Below the pieces are notes generated by a model. The model made no database searches and was not told where the DNA came from. It saw only the letters and a list, made by a program, of their open reading frames with translations. Positions 33,696-42,517 of a stretch of DNA of 64,000 nt are shown in pieces; within the stretch, counting starts at the first letter, position 1, and the number at the start of each line of letters is the position of its first letter. The translations under genes and the position numbers were made by a program. Source of the stretch: Hahella sp. HNIBRBA332. Its GTDB lineage: Bacteria > Pseudomonadota > Gammaproteobacteria > Pseudomonadales > Oleiphilaceae. Where the stretch lies: NCBI RefSeq assembly GCF_030719035.1, contig NZ_CP132203.1:5288501-5352500 (forward strand). The letters run 5' to 3'.

Positions 33696-35816
33696 ATGGC
33701 CAGACCCCGTGTGCTGTTACCCGCCCTGTATCTATCGACGCTCCTCACCGCTTGCGCCAACCAGCCGACAACCGGGTCTCAGGCAAGCTGGGTTTCTATA
33801 GACGGAGCGGCGCCGATAGCGTTGCATTTTGAAACGCCCAGCCCCGATCAGAAGCTGGCCTACGGCGAGTTCGAGCCTGGCCAATACCATTTACGCTTCG
33901 GCGACGCCAATTCACCAGCGGGCGCCATCAAGCTGTATCGCAAAGTGAACCTGGAGCCGGATCTGCATGGGGATTACATCCTGCAAATAGAATCCGCCGG
34001 CGTCTACCAGATTTTGCTGAATCAGGGGGATGAGCCGCATTTTCGCGTCAGCAAACGCGCCGCGCCCAAGCCGGCCGCTGTGCAAAAGACTAACGACAAC
34101 GTTGCAGACGCCGGGTTTTGCGCTCCTGCAATTGAAGAACAAACCATTCAGGTCGCGCCAGTTTTCAAGGATGGAGAGTGGGTGCGTGACTTCTACTCCG
34201 GTCGACGCGCCCAGGTGGCGGATGGCAAAGTCCGCCTCACACCCGCAGAAAACAGCGAAGGCCTGATGCTACTGGAGGCGGACACGGCGACGCCGCAGCC
34301 CTTTACCTGGGACAACGCCACCGTCTATTTCGCTCTCACTGACCGCTTCGCCAATGGGCGTACGGATAACGATCACAGTTACGGACGCCAGGCGGACGGC
34401 GCGGAGGAAATCGGAACCTTCCATGGCGGCGACTTCGCCGGACTTATCGACAAACTCGACTACCTGCAATCCCTGGGCGTTAACGCACTTTGGGTGTCGC
34501 CGCCCTTCGAGCAGATCCACGGCTGGGTCGGCGGCGGCGATCGCGGCGATTTCCGCCACTATGGCTATCACGGCTACTACATCCTTGATTTCACCCGCCT
34601 GGACGCCAACATGGGTACGGAAGCGGAGCTGAAGTCATTGATTGCGCAGGCTCATAAACGAGGCATTCGGGTGTTGTTCGACGTGGTGATGAATCATCCC
34701 GGTTACGCCACCCTGCAGGATATGCAGGATTTCCGCTTCGGCGGTCTGTTCGACGGTTTTGAACAATACCTGCCGCCGCGTTGGGGCGACTGGAAGCCCA
34801 GCGGCAATGAAAACTTCCACGGCTATCACGCCAACATCAATTACGACCACGCCAAATGGTCGGACTGGTGGGGACGCGACTGGGTGCGTGCGGGTATCTA
34901 TAACTACGACAGTCCGCCCAACGCCGGCGTCGACCCCGTCAAAGGTTCGCTGGCGTTCCTGCCGGATTTTAAAACCGAGTCCGACCAGACTGTCGCTCTT
35001 CCCGCCTTTTTGCGCAACAAAGCCGACACCGGCGCCCGCGATCTTCCCAACGCAAGGGTTCAGGACTATCTGGTCAGTTGGCTCACCCACTGGGTGCGTG
35101 AATATGGCCTTGATGGATTTCGGGTAGACACCGTCAAGCATGTAGAGCCAGCGTCCTGGCTGGCGTTAAAGCAGGAGGCGACGGCCGCTTTGGCTGAATA
35201 CCGTAATCAGCGCGGCGCCCCCGAGGGATTTAACGCCCCTTTCTGGATGGTGGGCGAAGTGTTTCCTCATGACGTCAGCAAGAGCGCCTATTTCGACGCA
35301 GGCTTCGACGCAGTGATCAACTTCGACTTTCAACGTAAGTTCGCCCGTCAGGGAGCGGACTGCCTCTCCAATCTGGAGCCGGTATACCGCGATTACGCAG
35401 AGAAACTGAACAGCGATCCTGATTTCAATGTCATGACTTACATTTCCTCCCATGACACCCAGCTGTTCAGCACCCTGACCCAGCAGTCGCCTGTCTTGCA
35501 AAAGCGCGTCGCCGCCGCTTTGCTGTTAGCTCCAGGAGCCGTGCAGATCTATTACGGCGACGAGAGCCTGCGTCGTTTCGGTCCCACCGGATCCGACCCC
35601 AGCCAGGGAACCCGTTCCGACATGAACTGGGCGGATATCGACTCCGGCGCCGTGGACGCAATACTTGCGCATTGGCGCAAGCTTGGTCAGTTCCGTCAAC
35701 GGCACGCCGCCATTGGCGCGGGCCAGCATCAGAAGCTCAGCGAAGCGCCTTATGCGTTCGCCCGCACGCGCGGCGCTGACCGCGTCATTATCGTCTCCGC
35801 AGAAAGCCGGCGTTAA
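33696..35816 (+). CDS. malS: Periplasmic alpha-amylase MalS (GH13), lipoprotein form
   Basis: 706 residues with lipobox LTAC near residue 20. An N-terminal beta region (about 25-200) precedes a GH13 barrel: FALTDRFANGR, FDVVMNHPG, catalytic nucleophile Asp in GFRVDTVKHV, acid Glu in MVGEVF, and Asp in ISSHDTQ. Order and length fit MalS (E. coli 676 residues, soluble in the periplasm); here the lipobox suggests membrane anchoring. It trims long dextrins for MalEFG, encoded divergently. The C-terminal beta domain is short, ending soon after VIIVSAESRR. Confidence 0.9.
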   Translation: MARPRVLLPALYLSTLLTACANQPTTGSQASWVSIDGAAPIALHFETPSPDQKLAYGEFEPGQYHLRFGDANSPAGAIKLYRKVNLEPDLHGDYILQIESAGVYQILLNQGDEPHFRVSKRAAPKPAAVQKTNDNVADAGFCAPAIEEQTIQVAPVFKDGEWVRDFYSGRRAQVADGKVRLTPAENSEGLMLLEADTATPQPFTWDNATVYFALTDRFANGRTDNDHSYGRQADGAEEIGTFHGGDFAGLIDKLDYLQSLGVNALWVSPPFEQIHGWVGGGDRGDFRHYGYHGYYILDFTRLDANMGTEAELKSLIAQAHKRGIRVLFDVVMNHPGYATLQDMQDFRFGGLFDGFEQYLPPRWGDWKPSGNENFHGYHANINYDHAKWSDWWGRDWVRAGIYNYDSPPNAGVDPVKGSLAFLPDFKTESDQTVALPAFLRNKADTGARDLPNARVQDYLVSWLTHWVREYGLDGFRVDTVKHVEPASWLALKQEATAALAEYRNQRGAPEGFNAPFWMVGEVFPHDVSKSAYFDAGFDAVINFDFQRKFARQGADCLSNLEPVYRDYAEKLNSDPDFNVMTYISSHDTQLFSTLTQQSPVLQKRVAAALLLAPGAVQIYYGDESLRRFGPTGSDPSQGTRSDMNWADIDSGAVDAILAHWRKLGQFRQRHAAIGAGQHQKLSEAPYAFARTRGADRVIIVSAESRR

Positions 35817-35836
35817 GCGCCTCCCTGCCCATTCAC

Positions 35837-35867
35837 CTCCGACGGAAACGCTTCTCCTCCGTCGGAG
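35837..35867. terminator. Hairpin downstream of malS
   Basis: CTCCGACGGA (35837-35846) pairs perfectly with TCCGTCGGAG (35858-35867) across an 11-base loop, 20 bases past the malS stop. No T tract follows, so it is either a Rho-assisted stop or a 3'-end stabiliser. Confidence 0.5.
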
Positions 35868-36019
35868 CGGCTAAAAAACCTTACAAATTGCCGCTGATTA
35901 ATAACCAAGTCTTAATCCCTCAGAGGGTGTTTATGGTCTAGAATGACGATTACCCTCACCGATCCCCATTTACTTATCGGGCGTATTTGCAGTACCAACA
36001 GAGTCTAAGGAGCGCAGTT

Positions 36020-36409
36020 ATGCAATTAAGCGATAAAACCCCTACCCGATTGGTCCAGGTTTCATTATTTTTCTCCGCTGCTCATTTCCTTTTTGGCGGC
36101 GTGACTTGGTCGAATATTCTCTTGTTCCTGGTTTTCACCGGAACGGTTTATATCTCCACCAAGTTGTTCATCATCCTTCAACAGCTGCAGATGGCGACCG
36201 TCACCGACCTCAGCGAACTAAAGCTGTATCTGATGGGCGCCGCCGTGCTGTTCATCGGCATCGCCACATTCGCCTACTCCTACATGTTTGGCGTGTTTTA
36301 CCTGTTCATCACCGGCGTTTACTTCATCTCACCTTATGATCGCGCCTGGTTGGCGGGCAAATCACGCATGGTGGTTTACGACAACAAAGTGGAATACCGC
36401 GAAGTCTGA
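36020..36409 (+). CDS. Small integral membrane protein of unknown function
   Basis: 129 residues from ATG 36020 with AAGGAG at ideal spacing. Three or four hydrophobic segments (around 15-30, 36-55, 68-90 and 92-105) are separated by short loops; the C-terminus (KSRMVVYDNKVEYREV) is probably cytoplasmic. No family is recognised. It stands alone between malS and the racemase gene. Confidence 0.7.
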   Translation: MQLSDKTPTRLVQVSLFFSAAHFLFGGVTWSNILLFLVFTGTVYISTKLFIILQQLQMATVTDLSELKLYLMGAAVLFIGIATFAYSYMFGVFYLFITGVYFISPYDRAWLAGKSRMVVYDNKVEYREV

Positions 36410-36543
36410 TCCTGATAGGTCCGCCTATGGCCAAAGCGCTTTAAGCAGGCGGGCCTCATCCTCTTGCCAGGGAATGCCACTGGCGTTAGCGTGGTGACCC
36501 AACCGTTTATACATCATCAACATACGCCGACAAGGAAAAGACT

Positions 36544-37236
36544 ATGAAAACCCTAGGCATTCTGGGCGGAATGAGCTGGGAGTCGACCCAGAGCTATTAC
36601 CGCCTCATCAACCAGGGAATTAAAAACACCCTGGGCGGTCTGCACTCCGCCAAGCTCCTCCTGCACAGCTTTGATTTCGCCGATATTGAGCGCCTGCAGG
36701 CGCAACAGGACTGGGACAGTCTCGCCGACATGCTGGCGGAAGCCGCCGTAAGCTTGGAGCACGCTGGCGCGCAAGCCATATTGATCGCCACCAATACCAT
36801 GCATAAAGTAGCGCCGGAAGTGGCGAGCCGTCTCACCATACCTCTGCTGCACATAGCCGATGCCGCCGCTGATGAGCTTCAGCGCAACGGCCATAAGAAA
36901 GTCGCGCTGCTGGGCACCCGCTACACAATGCAGTTAGATTTCTACAAAAAGCGCATTCATGACGCCACCGGCATTGAAGTAATCACACCGGAATTAGCGC
37001 AGCAGGAAGAAATCAACCGCATCATCTATGAAGAACTGTGCCAGGGCGAGCTGCTTTCTTCATCCAGAGACTTCTATTATCGGACCATTGACGAATTGGC
37101 CGGCCAGGGCGCGGAAGGCGTGATACTGGGCTGCACCGAAATCGGCTTGCTGGTCAGCCCGGAAAACTGCACCATTCCCCTCTATGACACCACAGACCTG
37201 CATTGCGCCATGGCGGTGAAATGGGCCGCCGCATAA
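36544..37236 (+). CDS. Aspartate/glutamate racemase family protein (YgeA-like)
   Basis: 230 residues. It begins MKTLGILGGMSWEST and has ATNTMHKVAPEV (about 82-93) and GCTEIGLL (about 198-205). As in E. coli YgeA, a Thr takes the place of the first catalytic Cys while the second Cys is kept. YgeA racemises several amino acids, including homoserine, without a cofactor. Its end overlaps the next gene by 16 bases. Confidence 0.88.
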   Translation: MKTLGILGGMSWESTQSYYRLINQGIKNTLGGLHSAKLLLHSFDFADIERLQAQQDWDSLADMLAEAAVSLEHAGAQAILIATNTMHKVAPEVASRLTIPLLHIADAAADELQRNGHKKVALLGTRYTMQLDFYKKRIHDATGIEVITPELAQQEEINRIIYEELCQGELLSSSRDFYYRTIDELAGQGAEGVILGCTEIGLLVSPENCTIPLYDTTDLHCAMAVKWAAA

Positions 37237-37562
37237 AACCTCTGCTCGCGCTAACGCTGACCTTAACCTTGGGCGGCTGCGCCGCATTACGTGATGATCC
37301 CAGTGACTGGCTTGGCAAAGACAAGATTGCTCACTTTACCGCCTCCGCCGCCATCGCCGCTGCGGCGGCCGATCAATTGGACAGCGGCTCGCGCAGCGAC
37401 TGTGGAAATGCGGCGTTAAGCGTAGGGGTGGCCATGTCATTCGGCGCGGGAAAAGAGTATTACGATGAAAATTATGCGGGGAAATACTGGAGTTACAAAG
37501 ACATGGCGGTCAACTTGCTAGGCGCCTTGACGGGCGCGCTGGCCGCATCAAGGTGCCTGTAA
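37221..37562 (+). CDS. DUF2279-like lipoprotein
   Basis: 113 residues from ATG 37221, overlapping the racemase gene. The lipobox is LGGC. The mature region has WLGKDKIAHFTASAAIA, FGAGKEYYDENYAG and WSYKDMAVNLLGALTGAL, the conserved pattern of the YfiM/DUF2279 lipoproteins whose function is not known. The 16-base overlap implies coupling to the racemase, though no functional link is obvious. Confidence 0.8.
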   Translation: MGRRIKPLLALTLTLTLGGCAALRDDPSDWLGKDKIAHFTASAAIAAAAADQLDSGSRSDCGNAALSVGVAMSFGAGKEYYDENYAGKYWSYKDMAVNLLGALTGALAASRCL

Positions 37563-37587
37563 GCCTCGCGTCAGGTTGACGCAAGGC
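37563..37587. terminator. Hairpin between convergent genes
   Basis: GCCTCGCGTCA (37563-37573) pairs with TGACGCAAGGC (37577-37587) with a single mismatch and a 3-base loop. It begins directly after one stop and sits 7 bases from the other, so it could serve both transcripts. There is no T tract. Confidence 0.5.
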
Positions 37588-37593
37588 GCTGGA

Positions 37594-38478
37594 TCATGCG
37601 ACGCAGTGGCCGCGAGCCGCTTCCAGCAACGCATACCAATCGGTTCGGGGCATCTCATGGCCGCCCCCAGCCAAAGCGTCATTAATGCGGGATTCACGCA
37701 AAGAGCCCAATACCGGCAATGGTCGTCCGGGGATGCGTTTCAGCCAAGATAAGGCCAACCCCGTCTCCGATACGCCAGTTTGCGCCGACATGGCGGCCAA
37801 GGCGTCACCCAACGCTGGAACCCGCGATAATCCGCCGCCGCCTAATGGAGACCACGCCATCGCCTGCACCTGATCCCGCCGCAGAGCGTCCATCGTTCCA
37901 TCAAACAAAGGCTGGTTGGCCAATAGGGAAAGCTCTATCTGGTTACACAACAAAGGCGCATTCAGGTGATCCGCCAACAGACGCCAGTGTTCAGGCAGAA
38001 AGTTAGACACCCCGATGGACTTGATCTTGCCGGCCATCAGCAGGTCTTCCAGCGCTCGCGCCGTATTTTCCACCGGCATCAACGGGTCTGGCCGGTGCAG
38101 CAGAAAGCAATCGATGCTGTCCACTTGCAGGCGACGCAGGGAATCATCCACGCACGCCATCACATAGGCGGCTTCCGTGTTGTAATGCTTCACGAAATCA
38201 GACGAGCCGTCCTCAGCGGGAGGAACGATATCGCACTTGGAAATCAGGCGCACATGGTCCTTCAACGCGGGAGCGGCTTGCAACGCCAAGCCGAATAAGC
38301 GCTCGCATTCGCCGCCGCCATAAATATTGGCGTGGTCGAACACCTTCAGCCCCTGATCCAAACGCGCCTCGATCCACGCCGCCAACGCCGGCGCGGGACA
38401 AAGTTCCGGGTAATCCAACAGGCGCATCATTCCTAACGCCAGCGGGGCCTCCTGCAGCTCGGCCCGAATTCGATCCAT
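37594..38478 (-). CDS. Aldo/keto reductase (YdhF-like)
   Basis: 294 residues. The catalytic set is visible as Asp and Tyr in VFDHANIYGGGECE, Lys in LISKCDIV and His in FLLHRPDPL; IGVSNFLPEHW and the C-terminal PVLGSLRESRI bind NADPH. It starts 2 bases after the glucokinase stop, so it is the last gene of the edd-glk operon, where it may reduce a sugar-derived carbonyl. The substrate is unknown. Confidence 0.88.
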   Translation of the reverse strand: MDRIRAELQEAPLALGMMRLLDYPELCPAPALAAWIEARLDQGLKVFDHANIYGGGECERLFGLALQAAPALKDHVRLISKCDIVPPAEDGSSDFVKHYNTEAAYVMACVDDSLRRLQVDSIDCFLLHRPDPLMPVENTARALEDLLMAGKIKSIGVSNFLPEHWRLLADHLNAPLLCNQIELSLLANQPLFDGTMDALRRDQVQAMAWSPLGGGGLSRVPALGDALAAMSAQTGVSETGLALSWLKRIPGRPLPVLGSLRESRINDALAGGGHEMPRTDWYALLEAARGHCVA

Positions 38479-38480
38479 TA

Positions 38481-39449
38481 CTAATGCACCTCTTGGTTTT
38501 TCAATGCTTCCGCAGCGCCGAGCAAACCCGTGTAGGTCTCCGTCACAACATAGACCGGTATCCCGCCCAGATAGTCGCGCATCCGCCCTTTGTCTTCAAA
38601 ACACTGGCGGAAATCGCTGTCGCGGAAAAACTCTATGAAACGGGGAATAATGCCGCCACAGACGTACACGCCGCCCAGGGCGCCCAGCGTCAGCGCCGCA
38701 TTGCCCGCTACGCGTCCGAAAATGGCGCAGAACAATTTTAAGGTCTTTTGAGCGATCAGGTCGCTGTTCGCCAGCGCGGCTTCCGATACCTGTGAAGGCT
38801 GCGTATACGCCGGCTCCACGCCGTCGATCTCGCACAGGCTGCGGTACAGGTTCAACAGCCCTTCACCACACAGAATCCGCTCGACGGAAACCCGCCCGAA
38901 GCGCTCTTTCAGAATTCGCAGCACGCTGATTTCGAGTTCATTCGTCGGTGCGAAGTCAACATGACCGCCTTCCGTGGACAATGGCGCCCAATCGGTCATG
39001 GTGCGCACCAGCCCGGATACGCCCAAGCCGGTGCCGGGTCCAATCACCAGTCTTGCTGCGCCGTCTTTGCCCTCACCGCCGCCAACTTTCTGCAAGCGCT
39101 CGTCAGCCACGTGCAGAGTGCCAAGCGCCATAGCGGTGAAATCGTTGACGTACTTGAAGGTATCAAACCCAAGACGGGCCTGCATATCGGCCTTGTTGAA
39201 GGTCCAGTGATTGTTGGTCATTTTGATCGTGTCGCCATGCACCGGGCAGGCGAACGCCATACAGGCTTCATGGACCTCGGCTTCCGGATGGCCGGCCAGA
39301 TAATCCCGCACCGCTTCATCCAGATTGGCGTAATCATTACAAGGAAGCACCTGGATGTGCTCCAGCTCGAAACTATCCCGGGCCACCAGCGCGAAACGCG
39401 CATTGGTGCCGCCAATATCGCCCACCAGGGCGTATTGCGCTTTACTCAT
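38481..39449 (-). CDS. glk: Glucokinase
   Basis: 322 residues (E. coli Glk 321) from ATG 39447-39449, which has GGAG upstream and overlaps the edd end by 8 bases. YALVGDIGGTNARFALV is the phosphate-binding loop, YVNDFTAMALG includes the catalytic Asp, and VIGPGTGLG and STEGGHVDFAP are typical of the bacterial Glk family. It phosphorylates glucose released from maltodextrins, supplying the Entner-Doudoroff pathway together with the upstream edd. Confidence 0.94.
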   Translation of the reverse strand: MSKAQYALVGDIGGTNARFALVARDSFELEHIQVLPCNDYANLDEAVRDYLAGHPEAEVHEACMAFACPVHGDTIKMTNNHWTFNKADMQARLGFDTFKYVNDFTAMALGTLHVADERLQKVGGGEGKDGAARLVIGPGTGLGVSGLVRTMTDWAPLSTEGGHVDFAPTNELEISVLRILKERFGRVSVERILCGEGLLNLYRSLCEIDGVEPAYTQPSQVSEAALANSDLIAQKTLKLFCAIFGRVAGNAALTLGALGGVYVCGGIIPRFIEFFRDSDFRQCFEDKGRMRDYLGGIPVYVVTETYTGLLGAAEALKNQEVH

Positions 39450-41265
39450 CGACGCTACTCCAGAAACTAGACGCGCCAGCTTCCGCATGGCTGGCTTGAC
39501 GGCGCATCATACCGAACAACTCGCGGCCATAGTCAAGTTCATTCGCGCTCAGATTCGCCGTCGCCAACGGACGGGCGTCGAACTCTTCCGCAGGCGTCAA
39601 TATTTCCAGCACGCCATTGCCCGCGTCCAAGCGAATCAGGTCGCCATCGCGCACTTTCGCCAAAGGCCCGCCGTTAGCGGCTTCCGGGTATACGTGAATG
39701 GCCGCTGGCACCTTGCCGGAAGCGCCCGACATGCGTCCGTCCGTCACCAGCGCCACTTTGAAGCCACGGTCCTGCAACACACCCAGGTAAGGCGTCAGCT
39801 TGTGCAGCTCCGGCATACCATTGGCCTTGGGCCCCTGGAAGCGCACCACCACGATGCAGTCTTTATTCAGCTTGCCGCTGCTGAAAGCGTCGCCCAGATC
39901 GTTTTGATCATCAAACACCACTGCCGGCGCTTCAACCACCCAATGCTCTTCCGCAACCGCGGACACTTTGATAACGCCGCGTCCCAGATTGCCGGACAGC
40001 ACTTTCAAACCGCCATTGGGAGAGAATGGCTCGGCCGCCGAACTTAGCACGGCGGGGTTGAGGGTTTCCGCCGGCGCGTCTTTCCACACCAGTTCGTGGT
40101 TCTGCAACGTCGGCCCTTGCGCATAACGGCTCAGACCCTTGCCCACGACGGTTTCAACATCGTCATGCAACAGACCCGCGCTCAACAGTTCCTTAATAAG
40201 GAAAGGCGTACCGCCGGCCTCATGAAATGCATTCACGTCCGCCTGACCATTCGGGTAGATACGAGTCAGCGAGGGAACGACGTCGGACAGTTCCGAGAAA
40301 TCGTCCCAGTTGATAATCACGCCGGCCGCGCGAGCAATCGCCACCCAGTGCATGGTGTGGTTGGTGGAGCCGCCAGTAGCCAGCAAGGCCACCAATGCGT
40401 TGACGATAGTTTTCTCATCCACCATATCCGCCATACCCAGAGTCCCGCCATTGGGCGCGGACAACCGCACCGCCTGCTGCGCCGCTTCTTTGGTCAACGC
40501 TTCCCGCAGCGGGGTATTGGGATGAGTGAAGGCCGCGCCAGGTAAGTGCAGGCCCATGACCTCAACCAGCAACTGGTTGCTGTTGGCGGTCCCATAGAAA
40601 GTACAGGTGCCCGGGCTGTGGTAGGACTGGCTTTCCGATTCCAGCAGTTCGTCTTTGCCCACTTTGCCTTCGGCGTAGAGCTGACGAATGCGCTGCTTCT
40701 CTTTATTAGGCAGGCCTGACGGCATCGGGCCGGCGGGGATCAATATAGAAGGAAGGTAACCGAAACTCAGCGCGCCGATCAGCAGACCTGGAACAATCTT
40801 GTCGCAAATTCCTAATAAAAGGACGGAGTCGAACATATTATGGCTAAGAGCAATCGCCGTACTCATGGCGATGGTGTCGCGGGAGAACAGACTCAGCTCC
40901 ATGCCTGGTTGCCCCTGCGTCACGCCGTCGCACATGGCGGGTACGCCGCCGGCGAACTGCGCCACGGAGCCCATTTCCCGCACCGCATTGCGAATCACTT
41001 CAGGATAGGTTTCGTACGGCTGATGCGCGGAGAGCATGTCGTTGTAGGCGGAAACAATTGCGACGTTGGCCTGATTCATCAAACGCAGCACATCTTTATC
41101 CAACTGCGTACAGGCCGCAAAACCATGCGCCAGATTGCCGCAAGCCAGAGTTTTACGCTGCGGCTTGTTGTTTTTCAGGTTCTCCATGCGCTGCAAGTAG
41201 GCTGCTCGGGTGGCTTTGCTGCGCTCGATAATGCGTCGGGTAACTCTGTCTACAGTCGGGTGCAT
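39442..41265 (-). CDS. edd: 6-phosphogluconate dehydratase
   Basis: 607 residues from ATG 41263-41265. It contains CGNLAHGFAACTQ, AMCDGVTQGQPGMELSLFSR and GTCTFYGTANSNQ; cysteines in these blocks bind the 4Fe-4S cluster. TDGRMSGASGKVPAAIHV near the C-terminus is a further family signature. It makes 2-keto-3-deoxy-6-phosphogluconate from 6-phosphogluconate. First gene of an operon with glk and an aldo/keto reductase, divergent from gap. The aldolase gene eda is elsewhere. Confidence 0.95.
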   Translation of the reverse strand: MHPTVDRVTRRIIERSKATRAAYLQRMENLKNNKPQRKTLACGNLAHGFAACTQLDKDVLRLMNQANVAIVSAYNDMLSAHQPYETYPEVIRNAVREMGSVAQFAGGVPAMCDGVTQGQPGMELSLFSRDTIAMSTAIALSHNMFDSVLLLGICDKIVPGLLIGALSFGYLPSILIPAGPMPSGLPNKEKQRIRQLYAEGKVGKDELLESESQSYHSPGTCTFYGTANSNQLLVEVMGLHLPGAAFTHPNTPLREALTKEAAQQAVRLSAPNGGTLGMADMVDEKTIVNALVALLATGGSTNHTMHWVAIARAAGVIINWDDFSELSDVVPSLTRIYPNGQADVNAFHEAGGTPFLIKELLSAGLLHDDVETVVGKGLSRYAQGPTLQNHELVWKDAPAETLNPAVLSSAAEPFSPNGGLKVLSGNLGRGVIKVSAVAEEHWVVEAPAVVFDDQNDLGDAFSSGKLNKDCIVVVRFQGPKANGMPELHKLTPYLGVLQDRGFKVALVTDGRMSGASGKVPAAIHVYPEAANGGPLAKVRDGDLIRLDAGNGVLEILTPAEEFDARPLATANLSANELDYGRELFGMMRRQASHAEAGASSFWSSVDE

Positions 41266-41370
41266 AGCTGATCGCTCTTTTATATGTTCGTCTGTTTGTC
41301 CCAATTGAACGCCGGGCGCCTGCGCTGATACGCGGGTAACTCCAAGCCCGACGAGGAAAAAACCATTTAT

Positions 41371-41385
41371 TTGGTAATATTACAA
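41371..41385. promoter_or_regulatory. Candidate HexR operator between edd and gap
   Basis: TTGGTAATATTACAA is a near-palindrome fitting TTGT-N7-ACAA, the HexR target described for the Pseudomonas putida edd, zwf and gap promoters, at 7 of 8 fixed positions. It lies about 100 bases from both start codons. HexR releases DNA on binding KDPG, so both operons would respond to Entner-Doudoroff flux. The hexR gene is not in the window. Confidence 0.5.
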
Positions 41386-41487
41386 GATTAATTGATCAAA
41401 ATCACGACATGACCGTACCATTCCAGAATTTATTTTGTTATATTTACTACATGTGAAAACAAAAAATTCCCCACCTGGAGGATTGGC

Positions 41488-42492
41488 ATGACGATTCGAG
41501 TTGCTATTAATGGTTTTGGCCGCATTGGACGCAACGTTCTCCGCGCCCTTTATGAAAACAACTATCGCAAAGACATTCAGGTAGTCGCTATCAACGATTT
41601 GGGCGACTCCGCCATCAACGCTCACCTGTTCAAGTATGACACAGTTCATGGGCGGTTCTCCGGTGAAGTCAGCCATGACGAAGAGTCCATGACCGTCAAT
41701 GGCGACCGCATCTCCATCAGCGCGCAAAGGGACCCCAAGCTGCTGCCCTGGAAAGCCCTGAACGTAGACGTGGTCTACGAGTGCACCGGCTTCTTCACCA
41801 GCAAGCCCAAGGCCATGGCTCATATTGAAGCCGGCGCCAAGAAAGTCATTATCTCCGCTCCTGCGACTGAAGTAGACGCCACCGTGGTCTTCGGCGTTAA
41901 CGAAAATATCCTCAGCGCGGACCATCAGGTCATTTCCAACGCCTCGTGCACCACCAACTGTCTGGCGCCGGTCGCTCAGGCTCTGCAGGCTACGGTAGGC
42001 ATTGAAAGCGGTTTGATGACCACGATTCATTCTTATACTAACGATCAAAAACTCACTGACGTATACCACTCGGACCTGTACCGCGCACGTTCCGCCACTC
42101 AATCCATGATCCCCACCAAGACCGGCGCCGCCGCGGCGATTGGCCTGGTGTTGCCTGAACTGGACGGCAAACTGGACGGCATGGCGGTCAGGGTTCCAAC
42201 CATCAATGTTTCTCTGGTGGACTTTTCTTTCATCGCAGGCAAAGACACCAGCAAAGAAGAAATCAACCAAATCCTGCGGGAAGCTGCTGCGAAATCAGCA
42301 ATTCTCGACTATAACGAAGAGAAACTGGTATCGGCCGACTTCAACCATTCGGCGTTCTCCAGCATCTTTGACGCGGGCCAAACCAAAGTTAAAGGCCGCC
42401 ATGTAAAAGTCATGGCTTGGTACGACAACGAGTGGGGCTTCTCCAACCGTATGCTGGACAACACGCTGGCTCTGATGAAGGTCGCCAGATAA
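41488..42492 (+). CDS. gap: Glyceraldehyde-3-phosphate dehydrogenase, type I
   Basis: 334 residues behind GGAGG. NAD-binding NGFGRIGRNVLRAL, the catalytic Cys in SNASCTTNCLAPVA, the conserved His in TTIHSYTNDQ and the C-terminal WYDNEWGFSNRM are all present. It is divergent from edd and 25 bases ahead of pyk, the arrangement seen when gap serves the lower half of the Entner-Doudoroff pathway. Coenzyme preference cannot be settled by eye. Confidence 0.95.
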   Translation: MTIRVAINGFGRIGRNVLRALYENNYRKDIQVVAINDLGDSAINAHLFKYDTVHGRFSGEVSHDEESMTVNGDRISISAQRDPKLLPWKALNVDVVYECTGFFTSKPKAMAHIEAGAKKVIISAPATEVDATVVFGVNENILSADHQVISNASCTTNCLAPVAQALQATVGIESGLMTTIHSYTNDQKLTDVYHSDLYRARSATQSMIPTKTGAAAAIGLVLPELDGKLDGMAVRVPTINVSLVDFSFIAGKDTSKEEINQILREAAAKSAILDYNEEKLVSADFNHSAFSSIFDAGQTKVKGRHVKVMAWYDNEWGFSNRMLDNTLALMKVAR

Positions 42493-42517
42493 TCCGGTTC
42501 ATACGAGAGGTAGAGAT

